Source of the DNA: Pleionea sp052032335
GTDB taxonomy: Bacteria; Pseudomonadota; Gammaproteobacteria; Enterobacterales; Kangiellaceae
Length of the DNA: 64,000 nt
NCBI GenBank assembly: GCA_052032335.1
Contig: JBPEWV010000145.1
Span: 6,973-70,972 of the forward strand
Reading direction: 5' to 3'
This document shows positions 43,641 through 52,782 of this stretch, piece by piece; position 1 is the first letter of the stretch, and every line of letters starts with the position of its first letter. The position numbers and the translations under genes are program-made. The notes under the pieces were generated by a model. It made no database searches and was not told the origin of the DNA. It saw only the letters and a program-made list of their open reading frames with translations.

Positions 43641-43845
43641 TGTCTTTGTCTAGAGTCGTATCGTTACTTTTTGTTGAACTTTCGTCACCAACAGGTGACT
43701 GTGCCGAGTCATCATCAAATAATATTTTATAGGCAGGTGAGTCAAGGTCAGAGTACTGATCATTTCTTACCGCCCAGACAAAAGCAGCAATTGCGATGGC
43801 AAGTAACAAAATTGCCACAGGAATCAGCCAATACATTACTTGCAT
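43633..43845 (-). CDS. ccoS: Cytochrome cbb3 oxidase maturation protein CcoS
   Basis: A 70-residue protein with one N-terminal membrane helix (about 4-25) and the CcoS signature FVWAVRNDQYSDLDSPAYKILFDD. CcoS helps incorporate haem and copper into CcoN in Rhodobacter. An acidic and Ser/Asp-rich tail extends the usual length. Two in-frame ATGs (43845 and 43836) are possible. It follows ccoI after about 75 bp and overlaps the DUF2982-like gene. Confidence 0.9.
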   Translation of the reverse strand: MQVMYWLIPVAILLLAIAIAAFVWAVRNDQYSDLDSPAYKILFDDDSAQSPVGDESSTKSNDTTLDKDND

Positions 43846-43920
43846 GTAACGGTAACCATAGAGTTCATCATTGTGTGATCTTAACCAGTATTCTCAAGAG
43901 TCACAACTTATGGCATCAGT

Positions 43921-46308
43921 TTATTGGCGTAAACGCAGAGCGTTAAGAACCACAAGCAACGAGCTAAGTGTCATACCAATGGCCGCTAACCAGGGGGGCA
44001 CCCAACCCATCGCAGCAAACGGAATTGCCATCAGGTTGTAACCGAGGGCCCAAATGAGGTTTTGTCGAATGATAGTTTGTGTCTTTTTTGCGATGGTCAG
44101 AGCCTGGGGAATCGATGTTAGAGCTTTGGTTGTCATTACCGCATCGCCATTGATTTGCGTAATGTCGGCGGCGGTATCAATCGCTATACCGAGGTCCGCC
44201 TTAGCCAAAACTAACGAATCATTGATACCATCTCCGACCATAGCAACGATTCTCGAATTAGATTTTAACTGCTTGATAATTTCGGCCTTTTGCTCTGGGC
44301 TCTGATCGCCATAAACGTTTTTGATACCCAGTTGATTGCCAGCCAAACGCGCATTGTTGTACTGATCACCGCTGACGATTGCTGTTTCAATGTTTTGCGA
44401 TTTTAACTGGCGCACGGCTGCCAATGCCGATTGTTTTAGTGGATCGTGAAATTTCAATTTGGCAGCGGGTTTATCATCAATGCTTAAGTGAATATTGACA
44501 AACGAATCTGGTATCTGCTGTAAGTCTTCAATGCCACAAAATTCGGGCTTTCCAATGCGATAACTGTGTTGTGTGTCTCGACCAGAAACACCGAGCCCGG
44601 CATGATATTCAATCGATTGAATATTTAAATACTCGTGAGGCTCTGAGAGAATCGCATTGGCGATAGGGTGGGTCTGATGCCGTTCTAAGGTTGCGGCAAT
44701 ATTTACGATGGTTTGTCGTGACAAAGAATGATCAAGTATTTCAATGTTCATTAACTCGAAGGCTCCTTCGGTTAAGGTACCTGTTTTGTCAAACACAACC
44801 GTATCGATTTCAGATAAGGTTTGTAGAGTATGCGGCTTGATGGCGAGAAGTCCGCGTTTACCCAGGTGATGCGCGCCCATCGTGAGTGCTGTCGGTGTTG
44901 CCAAAGACAACGCACAGGGGCAGCTTACAACCAGTACGCTGATGGCAACCCATAAGGCTTTTTCACTATCGATTTGAAGCCATGTAATAAACACCAGTGT
45001 GACAATAAAAAGAATGCCAAAAACAAACCAGTGCGCGATTTTATCGGCCAACAGTCCAATGGCTGGTTTTTCAGACGTGGCTTGCTCGGTCATTTTTTGC
45101 AGTGCTGCGAGATAGGTAGACTCGCCAATGGCAGTGGTTTCTAACGTCAGTGTTTGTGATTGGTTAACGCTGCCCGCCAAGGCTCGATCGCCATTCACTT
45201 TTTTTACCGGCTTGGATTCTCCGGTTAATAAAGATTCGTTCACATAGCTGTGTCCTGAAATGATCTTTCCGTCAACCGGAATGGTTTCACCCTGACGAAT
45301 AATCAATTGATCACCTGCCTTAATTTGATGCAGTGGAATATCCACGGTCGAATCGTTTTCGAATTTAGAGACGGATAAGGGTAAAAGTTGGCGTTGAGTC
45401 TGCGTTGCCATAATTGCTTTTACTCGTACGCGATGCTCCAGATATCGGCCAACGAGTAAGAAGAAAATAAACATCGAGATAGAATCGAAGTAAACCTGAC
45501 CACTGTTGGTTATTGTTGCGTAGACGCTGGTACAGTAAGCCACTGAAACAGCAATGACCACAGGCACATCCATAACCAAATGTTTCTGCTTAAGCCCAAA
45601 CCAAGCGTTGCGAAAAAAAGGAAATGCGGAATAGAAAACAATGGGCGTAGCAACCAGACCACTGACCCAGTGTAAAAATGATTGATGCTCGCTTTGCATA
45701 TCATTACCTTCGCCAATGTATAGACCAAGGGCAAACATCATGACCTGCATCATGCCAAGACCGGCAATGCCTAGACGAATTAGATAGTTACGATTTTCTT
45801 TTCTTACCGATTTTTCGTAATGGTTTTGTTGGAATGGGTACGCTTTGTATCCCAATGTAAGCAGTTTTTTGATTAACTCGCTAAGCGACGCGAGTTGATC
45901 ATCCCATTGAATGGTCAAACGGTGGGTCACTGGGTTGACTTGTACTTGAGAAACACCCGGTTCAGCCAATAACCGCGATTCAATTAACCAGCTGCACGCG
46001 GCGCATGTAATTCCCTCGACTCCCAGCTCGGCGGTTGACAGATCATTGCTATGTCTGACAAACGTTTGTTGAATGATGGCATCATCCAGCAATTCTAGAT
46101 CGCGCAACTCTTGTGGAATCAGTTCTTCAGGCTTAACCGATACTTCGGTTCTGAACTGGTAATATTCATCCAGATTATTTTGAATAATGGTCGAAGCAAC
46201 AGCCTCGCAGCCATGACAACAAAAGTTGCGAACTTTTCCACGCCATTCGAGAGTTATGTTCAAGTTGTCAGGAATGGTTTCATGACAATGAAAACAAAGC
46301 TCGGTCAT
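43921..46308 (-). CDS. ccoI: Copper-exporting P1B-type ATPase CcoI (FixI)
   Basis: A 795-residue copper transporter supplying the binuclear centre of cbb3 oxidase. The N-terminal zinc-ribbon-like region (CFHCHE, CCHGCE at 5-35) is typical of FixI/CcoI. A heavy-metal-associated domain carries C102-x2-C105. Eight hydrophobic segments follow, with the CPC metal site at 463-465 and HLGKRG after it. The phosphorylated Asp is D507 in DKTGTLTE and the hinge is GDGINDS (about 690). Length is close to the family norm. The start overlaps the stop of ccoH as ATGA. Confidence 0.95.
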   Translation of the reverse strand: MTELCFHCHETIPDNLNITLEWRGKVRNFCCHGCEAVASTIIQNNLDEYYQFRTEVSVKPEELIPQELRDLELLDDAIIQQTFVRHSNDLSTAELGVEGITCAACSWLIESRLLAEPGVSQVQVNPVTHRLTIQWDDQLASLSELIKKLLTLGYKAYPFQQNHYEKSVRKENRNYLIRLGIAGLGMMQVMMFALGLYIGEGNDMQSEHQSFLHWVSGLVATPIVFYSAFPFFRNAWFGLKQKHLVMDVPVVIAVSVAYCTSVYATITNSGQVYFDSISMFIFFLLVGRYLEHRVRVKAIMATQTQRQLLPLSVSKFENDSTVDIPLHQIKAGDQLIIRQGETIPVDGKIISGHSYVNESLLTGESKPVKKVNGDRALAGSVNQSQTLTLETTAIGESTYLAALQKMTEQATSEKPAIGLLADKIAHWFVFGILFIVTLVFITWLQIDSEKALWVAISVLVVSCPCALSLATPTALTMGAHHLGKRGLLAIKPHTLQTLSEIDTVVFDKTGTLTEGAFELMNIEILDHSLSRQTIVNIAATLERHQTHPIANAILSEPHEYLNIQSIEYHAGLGVSGRDTQHSYRIGKPEFCGIEDLQQIPDSFVNIHLSIDDKPAAKLKFHDPLKQSALAAVRQLKSQNIETAIVSGDQYNNARLAGNQLGIKNVYGDQSPEQKAEIIKQLKSNSRIVAMVGDGINDSLVLAKADLGIAIDTAADITQINGDAVMTTKALTSIPQALTIAKKTQTIIRQNLIWALGYNLMAIPFAAMGWVPPWLAAIGMTLSSLLVVLNALRLRQ

Positions 46309-46802
46309 TGCGCCTCAATCGAGGAAGTTGGTGACTTTTCCGGGTGCCAGCGATCGAGAATTTCCCATTGGTTGTCAGGCGGGTACAGTCGCACTCGATA
46401 GTTAAAAGCACCCAGCGTTACATCTTTAGCAATAAATTGGGCGTCGCTGCTACGTGAAAGTGCCAGAGTAAAATCTTTCGACTCATGAACCGGGTGCTGC
46501 ATAAATAAGTAAATAATGGGGTAGTCAACAGGTTGCGAGCTGGTGAGTACGACTTGCTTTTCTTTAACTTCAAGTGTGAAGCTTAATTCGAGTTCAGCCG
46601 CTTTTTTTTGTCGACCAATAGATTCATTTATCGCCAGCCCTTCCTTGTAATAATTTGCTTTAACTAGGCTGTCGGAATTTTTGGTGGCAATAATGATGGT
46701 CGCTATGCCAGCTATTACGACCGAGCCTGGCAGAGCGATTAAAAACCACGGCCAGAATTGTTTGTACCAGGGTTTGGTGTCTTCATCTTGGTTTTGTGTC
46801 AT
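46305..46802 (-). CDS. ccoH: FixH/CcoH family protein
   Basis: A 165-residue protein with one N-terminal membrane helix (about 17-40; WPWFLIALPGSVVIAGIATI region) and a periplasmic beta-rich domain. FixH is required for cbb3 oxidase assembly; the biochemical role is not settled. The family features KANYYKEGLAIN (about 49-60) and LYPPDNQWEI (about 140) are present. It lies between ccoG (25 bp upstream) and ccoI (4-bp overlap). Confidence 0.92.
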   Translation of the reverse strand: MTQNQDEDTKPWYKQFWPWFLIALPGSVVIAGIATIIIATKNSDSLVKANYYKEGLAINESIGRQKKAAELELSFTLEVKEKQVVLTSSQPVDYPIIYLFMQHPVHESKDFTLALSRSSDAQFIAKDVTLGAFNYRVRLYPPDNQWEILDRWHPEKSPTSSIEAQ

Positions 46803-46827
46803 AGAAACTCTCTAAAGCCGTCGATCG

Positions 46828-48228
46828 TTACAATCGACCTAAAGGGCGACCGATAAATCGCGATTCGTTGGTTAATTGAATATCTTCATTATCGATGGAC
46901 TGCACCGAAAAATAGATGGTGTTCGATGTGGCCTTTAAATCACCTGGATCGACAGCAACTCGGTAAGTCAGCGTTTTCACTTCGCCGGCAGCAATTGTAA
47001 ATTGCGTTTTACCTTTAACGGACAGATCGGTGAGTCCCTCGACCGTGAGTTGATATTGATGTGGCGTTTGATCCATATTCGCGACCTTAACCGTGTAGAT
47101 ATTTTCGATCAAACCTTCGTTCGTTTCGACAAATAGCCGGTTTCTATCGCGAATAATATCGACCTCGAGTGGAGTTCGAATACTGACGGCAATAATAAAG
47201 CCAACAATCATCGCCAGCAGCAGGCTGCCGTACAAGAATGTTTTGGGACGCATAAGACGCGTCTTTTTGCCCTGCATCGAATTCTCAGTTGAATATCGAA
47301 TCAACCCTTTGTCGTAACCCATTTTATCCATGACATCGTCACAGACGTCAATACAGGCTGCACACGCAATGCATTCGTATTGTAATCCGTCGCGAATATC
47401 GATGCCCGTTGGGCACACATGCACGCATTGCTTGCAGTTGATGCAATCGCCGAGGCCTTTCAAACGGTATTCATCGTCGTTCTTTTTACGATGGCCTCGT
47501 GATTCACCACGCTTTTCGTCGTACGCGATTACCAGGGTATCTTCGTCAAACATGGCGCTTTGAAAGCGGGCGTAAGGGCACATGTACAAGCATACCTGTT
47601 CTCTTAACCATCCCGCGTTGCCGTAGGTCGCCAACGCGTAGAAAAACACCCAGAACATTTCCCATGGTCCGAGATTCCACTCGATCAAATTTACCGTTAA
47701 TTCTTTAATCGGTGAGAAATAACCAACAAAGGTGTAACCGGTGAAAAGTGCGAACGAGAGCCAAAGAAAGTGTTTGGTGGTTTTTAAAAAGATTTTGTTG
47801 GCGTTCCAGGGTTGTTTGTCCAGCTTCATTCGCTGATTGCGGTCTCCCTCAACAAATCGTTCAATCCAGATAAAGGTTTCAGTCCAGACGGTTTGAGGGC
47901 AGGCAAAGCCGCACCAAAGTCGTCCGGCGAGAGAGGTGAAGAAGAACAGAGCGAAGGCTGCAATGATGAGTAACACCGCCAGAAAGATAAAATCTTGCGG
48001 CCAGAAGGTAATACCGAAAAGGTGGAACTGACGTGCCGGCAAATCAAGCAAAATGGCTTGTCGACCGTTCCAAGTCATCCAGGGGCCTAAATAGAAAAAG
48101 CCTAGCAGTGCCCAAACGGACAGCACTCGAAGTCTTGCGAAAATGCCATGAACCTGGCGCGGATAAATCTTTTCTGCTTTGACGTACAGGTCGCGGGTAC
48201 GTTTGACTTCTTCAGACTGCTTAGACAT
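46828..48228 (-). CDS. ccoG: Cytochrome c oxidase accessory protein CcoG
   Basis: A 466-residue membrane-bound iron-sulphur protein, thought to handle copper and electrons during cbb3 assembly. A membrane segment region has WCGFACPQTVW (C106, C110). Two [4Fe-4S] motifs follow, at C262-C265-C268-C272 (INCKQCVHVCP) and C286-C289-C292-C296 (CIACAACIDVC). A further helix lies near 330, with an Ig-like periplasmic C-terminal domain. Length and domain order match RdxA/FixG. The spacing to ccoP upstream is about 60 bp and includes a hairpin. Confidence 0.95.
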   Translation of the reverse strand: MSKQSEEVKRTRDLYVKAEKIYPRQVHGIFARLRVLSVWALLGFFYLGPWMTWNGRQAILLDLPARQFHLFGITFWPQDFIFLAVLLIIAAFALFFFTSLAGRLWCGFACPQTVWTETFIWIERFVEGDRNQRMKLDKQPWNANKIFLKTTKHFLWLSFALFTGYTFVGYFSPIKELTVNLIEWNLGPWEMFWVFFYALATYGNAGWLREQVCLYMCPYARFQSAMFDEDTLVIAYDEKRGESRGHRKKNDDEYRLKGLGDCINCKQCVHVCPTGIDIRDGLQYECIACAACIDVCDDVMDKMGYDKGLIRYSTENSMQGKKTRLMRPKTFLYGSLLLAMIVGFIIAVSIRTPLEVDIIRDRNRLFVETNEGLIENIYTVKVANMDQTPHQYQLTVEGLTDLSVKGKTQFTIAAGEVKTLTYRVAVDPGDLKATSNTIYFSVQSIDNEDIQLTNESRFIGRPLGRL

Positions 48229-48250
48229 GTCGAACCTTTATTGAACTGAA

Positions 48251-48278
48251 ATCGGCGATCAGGGAAATGGTCGCCGAT
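48251..48278 (-). other. Hairpin between ccoP and ccoG
   Basis: ATCGGCGA and TCGCCGAT are perfect 8-bp arms around a 12-nt loop in the ccoP-ccoG spacer. The T run after it is short (TTTCAG), so it may be a partial terminator or an RNA-processing site that separates structural from assembly genes. Confidence 0.45.
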
Positions 48279-48289
48279 ACTCTATGACT

Positions 48290-49180
48290 TTACTGCTCGG
48301 ATTGATTGCCTGCGTTGTTGTAAACCCATGCGGCAACAAGGTGCAGTTTTGCATCACCCAGAATTTCCTGGTGTGCCGGCATGTTGCCCTGTCGACCATT
48401 ACGAATGGTTCGGGCAATAACTTTTCTGGAACGGCTGTAAAGCCAGTCGTCGTCGGTCAGGTTAGGTGCTCCCAATTGTTGGTTGCCTTTGCCATCAGCA
48501 CCGTGACAAGCGACGCAGTTTGCAGCAAATAATTCCTTACCTTTAGCAATCTCTCTTTCTGGTGCAGGGCGGCCAGACAAAGAGGTCACATAACTGGTGA
48601 GGAAAGTTATCTGTTCCTCGTTCAATGTTTGATCGAATGCTGGCATCATTCCGTTTCGCCCATTGATCAAAGTGGTTTTAATGTCGCTTGGTGTTCCACC
48701 GTACAGCCAGACGTCGTCAGTCAAATTGGGGTATCCGGGCGCACCCGCAGCATCACTGCCGTGACAGGCGGCGCAATAGTTAAGAAAAATTCTTTTTCCC
48801 ATATCCATTGCTGTTTCGTCGTTGCCAAGCTGTTCAATTGGCGTGCCCAGATATTGCGCAAAAATAGGGCCGTACTGTGCTTCTGCTTGCGCCACTTCTT
48901 CGTCCCAGGCTTTTTCTTGAGTCCAGTCAAAGTAACCATTCCATTTTCCGAGACCGGGATAAAGGATGAGGTAGCCGATACTGAAAACCAGGGTGATGTA
49001 AAACATATTTAACCACCACTTAGGCATTGGGTTATTGTACTCTTCAATACCATCGTATACGTGGCCGGTGGTTTCTTCACCGTTGTCTTCCATTTTGCGA
49101 GTCAGATGCAAAACGACAAAGCTGCCGATGATCATGATGGCAACAATTACGATGATCCACCAACTCCAAAAATCACTCAT
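48290..49180 (-). CDS. ccoP: cbb3 oxidase dihaem cytochrome c subunit CcoP
   Basis: A 296-residue membrane-anchored dihaem cytochrome that feeds electrons to CcoN. It has an N-terminal membrane helix, a second hydrophobic helix (about 55-75) and two c-type haem motifs, CAACH (about 140) and CVACH (about 225), each followed by a Met-containing ligand segment. The longer frame starts at GTG three codons upstream; the ATG at 49180 has AAGGTG at good distance. It overlaps ccoQ by a few bases. Confidence 0.96.
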   Translation of the reverse strand: MSDFWSWWIIVIVAIMIIGSFVVLHLTRKMEDNGEETTGHVYDGIEEYNNPMPKWWLNMFYITLVFSIGYLILYPGLGKWNGYFDWTQEKAWDEEVAQAEAQYGPIFAQYLGTPIEQLGNDETAMDMGKRIFLNYCAACHGSDAAGAPGYPNLTDDVWLYGGTPSDIKTTLINGRNGMMPAFDQTLNEEQITFLTSYVTSLSGRPAPEREIAKGKELFAANCVACHGADGKGNQQLGAPNLTDDDWLYSRSRKVIARTIRNGRQGNMPAHQEILGDAKLHLVAAWVYNNAGNQSEQ

Positions 49181-49376
49181 TTTTTTCACCTTGCGTATTA
49201 TTGTGTCGAGAACCCTTCATTGAATGATCGACGCCATCATCTTCTTCATTCAACGGCATCTGTGCCGCTTCATCAAAGCTAGACTTACGCTTTTTCGAAT
49301 ACACCCAAATGACAAGGCCAATAAACAGCACCAGCAAGAGTGCTGTTTCGATACCACGAAATAAATTAATGTCCAT
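49173..49376 (-). CDS. ccoQ: cbb3 oxidase small subunit CcoQ
   Basis: A 67-residue protein with one membrane helix (about 8-26, IETALLLVLFIGLVIWVYSKKRK in part) followed by a Lys/Arg-rich turn and acidic tail, the usual shape of CcoQ (FixQ), which stabilises the CcoP interaction. The longer frame extends 36 codons upstream inside ccoO; the ATG at 49376 fits. It overlaps ccoP. Confidence 0.93.
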   Translation of the reverse strand: MDINLFRGIETALLLVLFIGLVIWVYSKKRKSSFDEAAQMPLNEEDDGVDHSMKGSRHNNTQGEKNE

Positions 49377-49383
49377 AATCGTC

Positions 49384-49989
49384 TTATTGATTTGCCGCAT
49401 GTCCGAGGGACTGCAAATAGGCCACGACTGCGTCGAGTTCGGTTTTGCCTTCGACTTCCGATTTAGCATTGGCAATTTGCTCATCGGTGTAAGGCACGTC
49501 GAACTGCTCTTTAAATATGCGCAGTTTTTTGGCGGTTAGCTCAGCATCGATTAAATTCTCCTGCAGCCAGGGGAATCCGGGCATGTTGGACTCAGGAACC
49601 ACGTCTCGTGGATTTATTAAGTGAGCTTCGTGCCAGGCATCGCTGTATCGTCCACCAACCCGCGCCAAATCGGGACCGGTACGCTTTGAGCCCCAAAGAA
49701 ACGGATGTTCCCAAACGTGTTCTCCTGCAACCGAGTAGGGCCCGTAACGCTCGGTCTCTGCCCGAAATGGGCGAACCATTTGTGAGTGACAAACGTTACA
49801 GCCTTCGCGTATATAAACGTCACGCCCTTCCATCTGTAAGGCCGTGTAGGGCTTTAAGCCTTTGACTGGCTCAGTGGTTTCTTTCAGGAAGAATAATGGA
49901 ACGATTTCTGCCAGACCGCCAAAACTGATAACGATCAGAGTTAGAATTCCCATCAATCCAATGTTTTTTTCAATGGTTTCGTGTTTCAT
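49384..49989 (-). CDS. ccoO: cbb3 oxidase monohaem cytochrome c subunit CcoO
   Basis: A 201-residue membrane-anchored cytochrome c. One helix lies near 10-32, and the haem motif CNVCH is near residue 68, followed by SQMVRPF, the CcoO signature. Axial Met is likely in SNMPGFPWL (about 138). The longer frame begins inside ccoN; ATG at 49989 with AAGGAGAG upstream is used. It starts 11 bp after ccoN ends. Confidence 0.96.
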   Translation of the reverse strand: MKHETIEKNIGLMGILTLIVISFGGLAEIVPLFFLKETTEPVKGLKPYTALQMEGRDVYIREGCNVCHSQMVRPFRAETERYGPYSVAGEHVWEHPFLWGSKRTGPDLARVGGRYSDAWHEAHLINPRDVVPESNMPGFPWLQENLIDAELTAKKLRIFKEQFDVPYTDEQIANAKSEVEGKTELDAVVAYLQSLGHAANQ

Positions 49990-49999
49990 TGTTCTCTCC

Positions 50000-51427
50000 T
50001 TAAGCGACTGCGGGTTCAGCGTTAGCGGCAGTACCCGGCTTAGGGGCAAAAATAGTTTTAATCATGTTGTAAGCCATGATGAACATTCCGCTTAAGAACA
50101 GTGAGCCACCTAACAGACGAATCGCGTAATAGGGGTATTTGGCCTCCAGACTTTGTACGAAGGAATAGGTGAGAGTGCCGTCGTCATTAAACGCACGCCA
50201 CATCAATCCTTCCATGATGCCAGCAATCCACATCGCAGCGATGTACAAAACGACACCCACAGTGGCAATCCAGAAATGCCAGTTAATTAATTTCACACTG
50301 TACATTTGGGTTTGGCCAAACATACGAGGCAGCATGTAATACATGGCGCCAATCGAGATAAAGGCAACCCAACCGAGCGCGCCTGAGTGTACGTGTCCGA
50401 TGGTCCATTCGGTGTAATGCGACAGTGCGTTAACCGTTTTAATTGCCATCATCGGACCTTCAAAGGTCGACATGCCGTAAAAAGAAAGCGACACGATCAG
50501 GAACTTCAAAATTGGGTCGGTGCGCAGCTTATGCCAGGCGCCAGAAAGCGTCATGATTCCGTTGATCATTCCGCCCCAGGAGGGCGCCAGTAACACCAAC
50601 GAGAAAATCATTCCAAGAGACTGTGCCCAGTCGGGCAATGCTGTGTAATGCAAATGGTGTGGCCCAGCCCACATGTAGATTGCAATCAAAGCCCAGAAGT
50701 GGACGATGGACAAACGGTACGAATAAACAGGGCGTCCAGCCTGCTTTGGGACATAGTAATACATCATGCCGAGAAAGCCTGCTGTGAGGAAAAATCCAAC
50801 CGCGTTATGCCCATACCACCATTGAACCATCGCATCGACGGCGCCCGCGTAGGCAGAGTAAGACTTGGTCAGGGTTAATGGCACCGCGGCACTATTAACC
50901 AGATGCAGGATCGCCACAGTCAAAATAAAAGCGCCGTAGAACCAGTTGGCGACATAAATGTGAGCACTTTTACGTTTCATAATGGTGCCGAAAAAGACGA
51001 TGGCGTATGCCACCCAAACCAGAGCAATCAGGATGTCGATGGGCCATTCTAATTCTGCATACTCTTTACCTGAGGTGTAACCCAGAGGCAGGGATATAGC
51101 GGCTAGAACAATCACCAGTTGCCAGCCCCAAAATACGAAACTGGCGAGAAAATTACTGAATAAGGGGGCTTGACAGGTGCGCTGTACCACGTAGAGAGAG
51201 GTACACATCAAGGCACATCCACCGAAGGCAAAAATTACGGCGTTGGTGTGCAATGGACGTAAACGCGAATAGGTGAACCAAGGCGTGTCAAAATTGAGCT
51301 CAGGCCATAGCAGTTGAGCAGCAATAATGACGCCTACAGTCATACCGACAATTCCCCAAATTACGGTCATAACAGCGAATTGCCGTACCACCGTGTAATT
51401 ATAGGACGGTGTGCTTGTCTCAGTCAT
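50000..51427 (-). CDS. ccoN: cbb3-type cytochrome c oxidase catalytic subunit CcoN
   Basis: A 475-residue haem-copper oxidase core with about 12 membrane helices. It holds the low-spin haem b, the haem b3/CuB centre and the proton path, and reduces oxygen at very low concentrations. Visible ligands are in LRPLHTNAVIFAFGG (about 35-50), WWYGHNAVGFFLTAGF (about 205), MWAGPHHLHYTALPDW (about 255) and the C-terminal-half WTIGHVHSGALGW (about 345). The ATG at 51427, preceded by GGAA, is preferred over a TTG four codons upstream. First gene of ccoNOQP and probably of the whole assembly series. Confidence 0.97.
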   Translation of the reverse strand: MTETSTPSYNYTVVRQFAVMTVIWGIVGMTVGVIIAAQLLWPELNFDTPWFTYSRLRPLHTNAVIFAFGGCALMCTSLYVVQRTCQAPLFSNFLASFVFWGWQLVIVLAAISLPLGYTSGKEYAELEWPIDILIALVWVAYAIVFFGTIMKRKSAHIYVANWFYGAFILTVAILHLVNSAAVPLTLTKSYSAYAGAVDAMVQWWYGHNAVGFFLTAGFLGMMYYYVPKQAGRPVYSYRLSIVHFWALIAIYMWAGPHHLHYTALPDWAQSLGMIFSLVLLAPSWGGMINGIMTLSGAWHKLRTDPILKFLIVSLSFYGMSTFEGPMMAIKTVNALSHYTEWTIGHVHSGALGWVAFISIGAMYYMLPRMFGQTQMYSVKLINWHFWIATVGVVLYIAAMWIAGIMEGLMWRAFNDDGTLTYSFVQSLEAKYPYYAIRLLGGSLFLSGMFIMAYNMIKTIFAPKPGTAANAEPAVA

Positions 51428-51808
51428 ATTTGGTTCCAAGTGTATAAATTTAAAGGTTTAACGACGATGTGATTTTGCCTGCAACAAAATTAGAGAAGCT
51501 GATTTAGATCAAATCAAGCTAACAAAGTACCCCAAATGAGTCATCCTGCTGCAGAAAATTCGATTTCTAAGGCTTTGAGATAACATCAGAATCTCAAGCC
51601 AATGTTACGTGACGTAATTATATATTAAATTTTTGGTTGCAGCGCATCAAAATAAAAAAAAACGCCATTTTTTTCCAGTTTTTTCGGTAGTAGGGTGGAA
51701 TGCTGCCTTCGATTGTTCGGTGTCAATCTTCTGTTTAATTATTGAACTATAATTTTGACTGGGGCAGTAGTCCCAACAGATCGAACCGTTGAATACCGGA
51801 GGTGAATT
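51428..51808. other. Divergent control region of ccoN and hsp20
   Basis: A 381-bp A+T-rich region. The minus-strand ccoN promoter lies near its left end with the FNR box at 51499-51512. A plus-strand TATAAT at 51747-51752 may be the -10 of the first hsp20 gene, but I saw no matching sigma-70 or sigma-32 -35. No other gene. Confidence 0.5.
51499..51512. promoter_or_regulatory. FNR/ANR box upstream of ccoN
   Basis: CTGAT-TTAG-ATCAA matches TTGAT-N4-ATCAA at nine of ten positions. On the minus strand a -10-like CAAAAT (51472-51477) is centred 31 bp downstream. The box is about 71 bp from the ccoN start, fitting oxygen-limited induction. Confidence 0.75.
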
Positions 51809-52249
51809 ATGAGTTTAATGAAATATCAGCCTTGGTCGATGTTTGATCAATTGCATAAAGAAGTTAATGACCTGTTTGACCGTCGTATTGAAGAGCAGTC
51901 CGATCCCTTTTCCCTGAGTCAAAATCAGTGGCACCTCGCAGTAGACATCACCGAAACAGCAACCGCTTTTACCGTGAAAGCTGACATTCCCGGGGTTAAT
52001 CCCGATGATATTGAGGTGTCCACTGAGAATGGGCGGCTGGTGATAAAAGGCCAGCGCCATCAGGAAATGGATGAAAATCAGGACGGTGTGCACCGGGTTG
52101 AACGCAGTTACGGCAGCTTTTTCCGTTCGTTTTCATTGCCGGACAATATTGATGTTGATGCAATATCCGCGAAGTCGGTGCATGGCGTGCTGGAATTGAC
52201 ACTGCCAAAAACCGATAGCTCGACCGCCCGTAAAATTGAGATCGGTTGA
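51809..52249 (+). CDS. Small heat-shock protein, Hsp20/IbpA family
   Basis: A 146-residue holdase chaperone. The alpha-crystallin domain spans about 35-130 with IPGVNPDDIEVS and the FRSFSLPDNIDVDAI strand pair. The C-terminal I-x-I motif that links dimers is represented by KIEIG. GGAGGTG Shine-Dalgarno. It binds unfolding proteins without ATP. It is followed by a second hsp20 gene 45 bp later; both precede one terminator, so they form one operon. Confidence 0.93.
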   Translation: MSLMKYQPWSMFDQLHKEVNDLFDRRIEEQSDPFSLSQNQWHLAVDITETATAFTVKADIPGVNPDDIEVSTENGRLVIKGQRHQEMDENQDGVHRVERSYGSFFRSFSLPDNIDVDAISAKSVHGVLELTLPKTDSSTARKIEIG

Positions 52250-52294
52250 TGATTTAATGTCGCTTCAGTGTCGAGAACATCAAGGGAGGTGAAA

Positions 52295-52774
52295 ATGTCT
52301 TATCTAGAAGAGTTCAGTCAAAGTTTGAAAAAAGCCGCACATACAGTACAACAAGGGTGGCATCAGTTGGTGAATTCGGCGTCCAATGCCATAACACATT
52401 TTAAACAGAGTCCGGAACAGCAAAAGCTCAATCAAGGTGTTCCGTGGGGTGTTCTGTCATGCGAATTGGTCGATGAGCCAGAAGCAATCAGCCTGACCAT
52501 GGAAATTCCCGGAGTAAAAGAAGACGACCTGGAAATAGAAGTTAATGGCCAGCTACTGACGGTACGAGGTCAAAGGCATTATCAACGTGAATCTCGTGAT
52601 AAAAATTTCTTGCTACAAGAACGGGCGTTTGGGTCGTTTTCGCGTCAATTCATGTTACCCGAAAAGGTCAACACCGACCAGGCAAAAGCCACTTACAAAG
52701 CCGGTGTGTTAAATGTGATGATTCCCAAGTCAAATCAGACGGAAAATGTGCGAAGAATTGTGGTATCTCATTGA
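52295..52774 (+). CDS. Second small heat-shock protein, Hsp20 family
   Basis: A 159-residue Hsp20 with a longer N-terminal helical region (about 1-50, AAHTVQQGWHQLVNSA). The alpha-crystallin domain (about 55-145) has MEIPGVKEDDLEIEV and FSRQFMLPEKVN. A GTG frame begins nine codons earlier; ATG at 52295 with AGGGAGGTG is preferred. The two copies differ clearly in sequence, suggesting an old duplication and mixed oligomers, as for IbpA/IbpB. Confidence 0.92.
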   Translation: MSYLEEFSQSLKKAAHTVQQGWHQLVNSASNAITHFKQSPEQQKLNQGVPWGVLSCELVDEPEAISLTMEIPGVKEDDLEIEVNGQLLTVRGQRHYQRESRDKNFLLQERAFGSFSRQFMLPEKVNTDQAKATYKAGVLNVMIPKSNQTENVRRIVVSH

Positions 52775-52782
52775 GTCATTTA

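Noticed and set aside
51753..51808. RNA thermometer (ROSE or fourU type) before the hsp20 genes
   Set aside because: Only a 3-bp pairing near the Shine-Dalgarno could be drawn; no convincing structure masks GGAGGTG.
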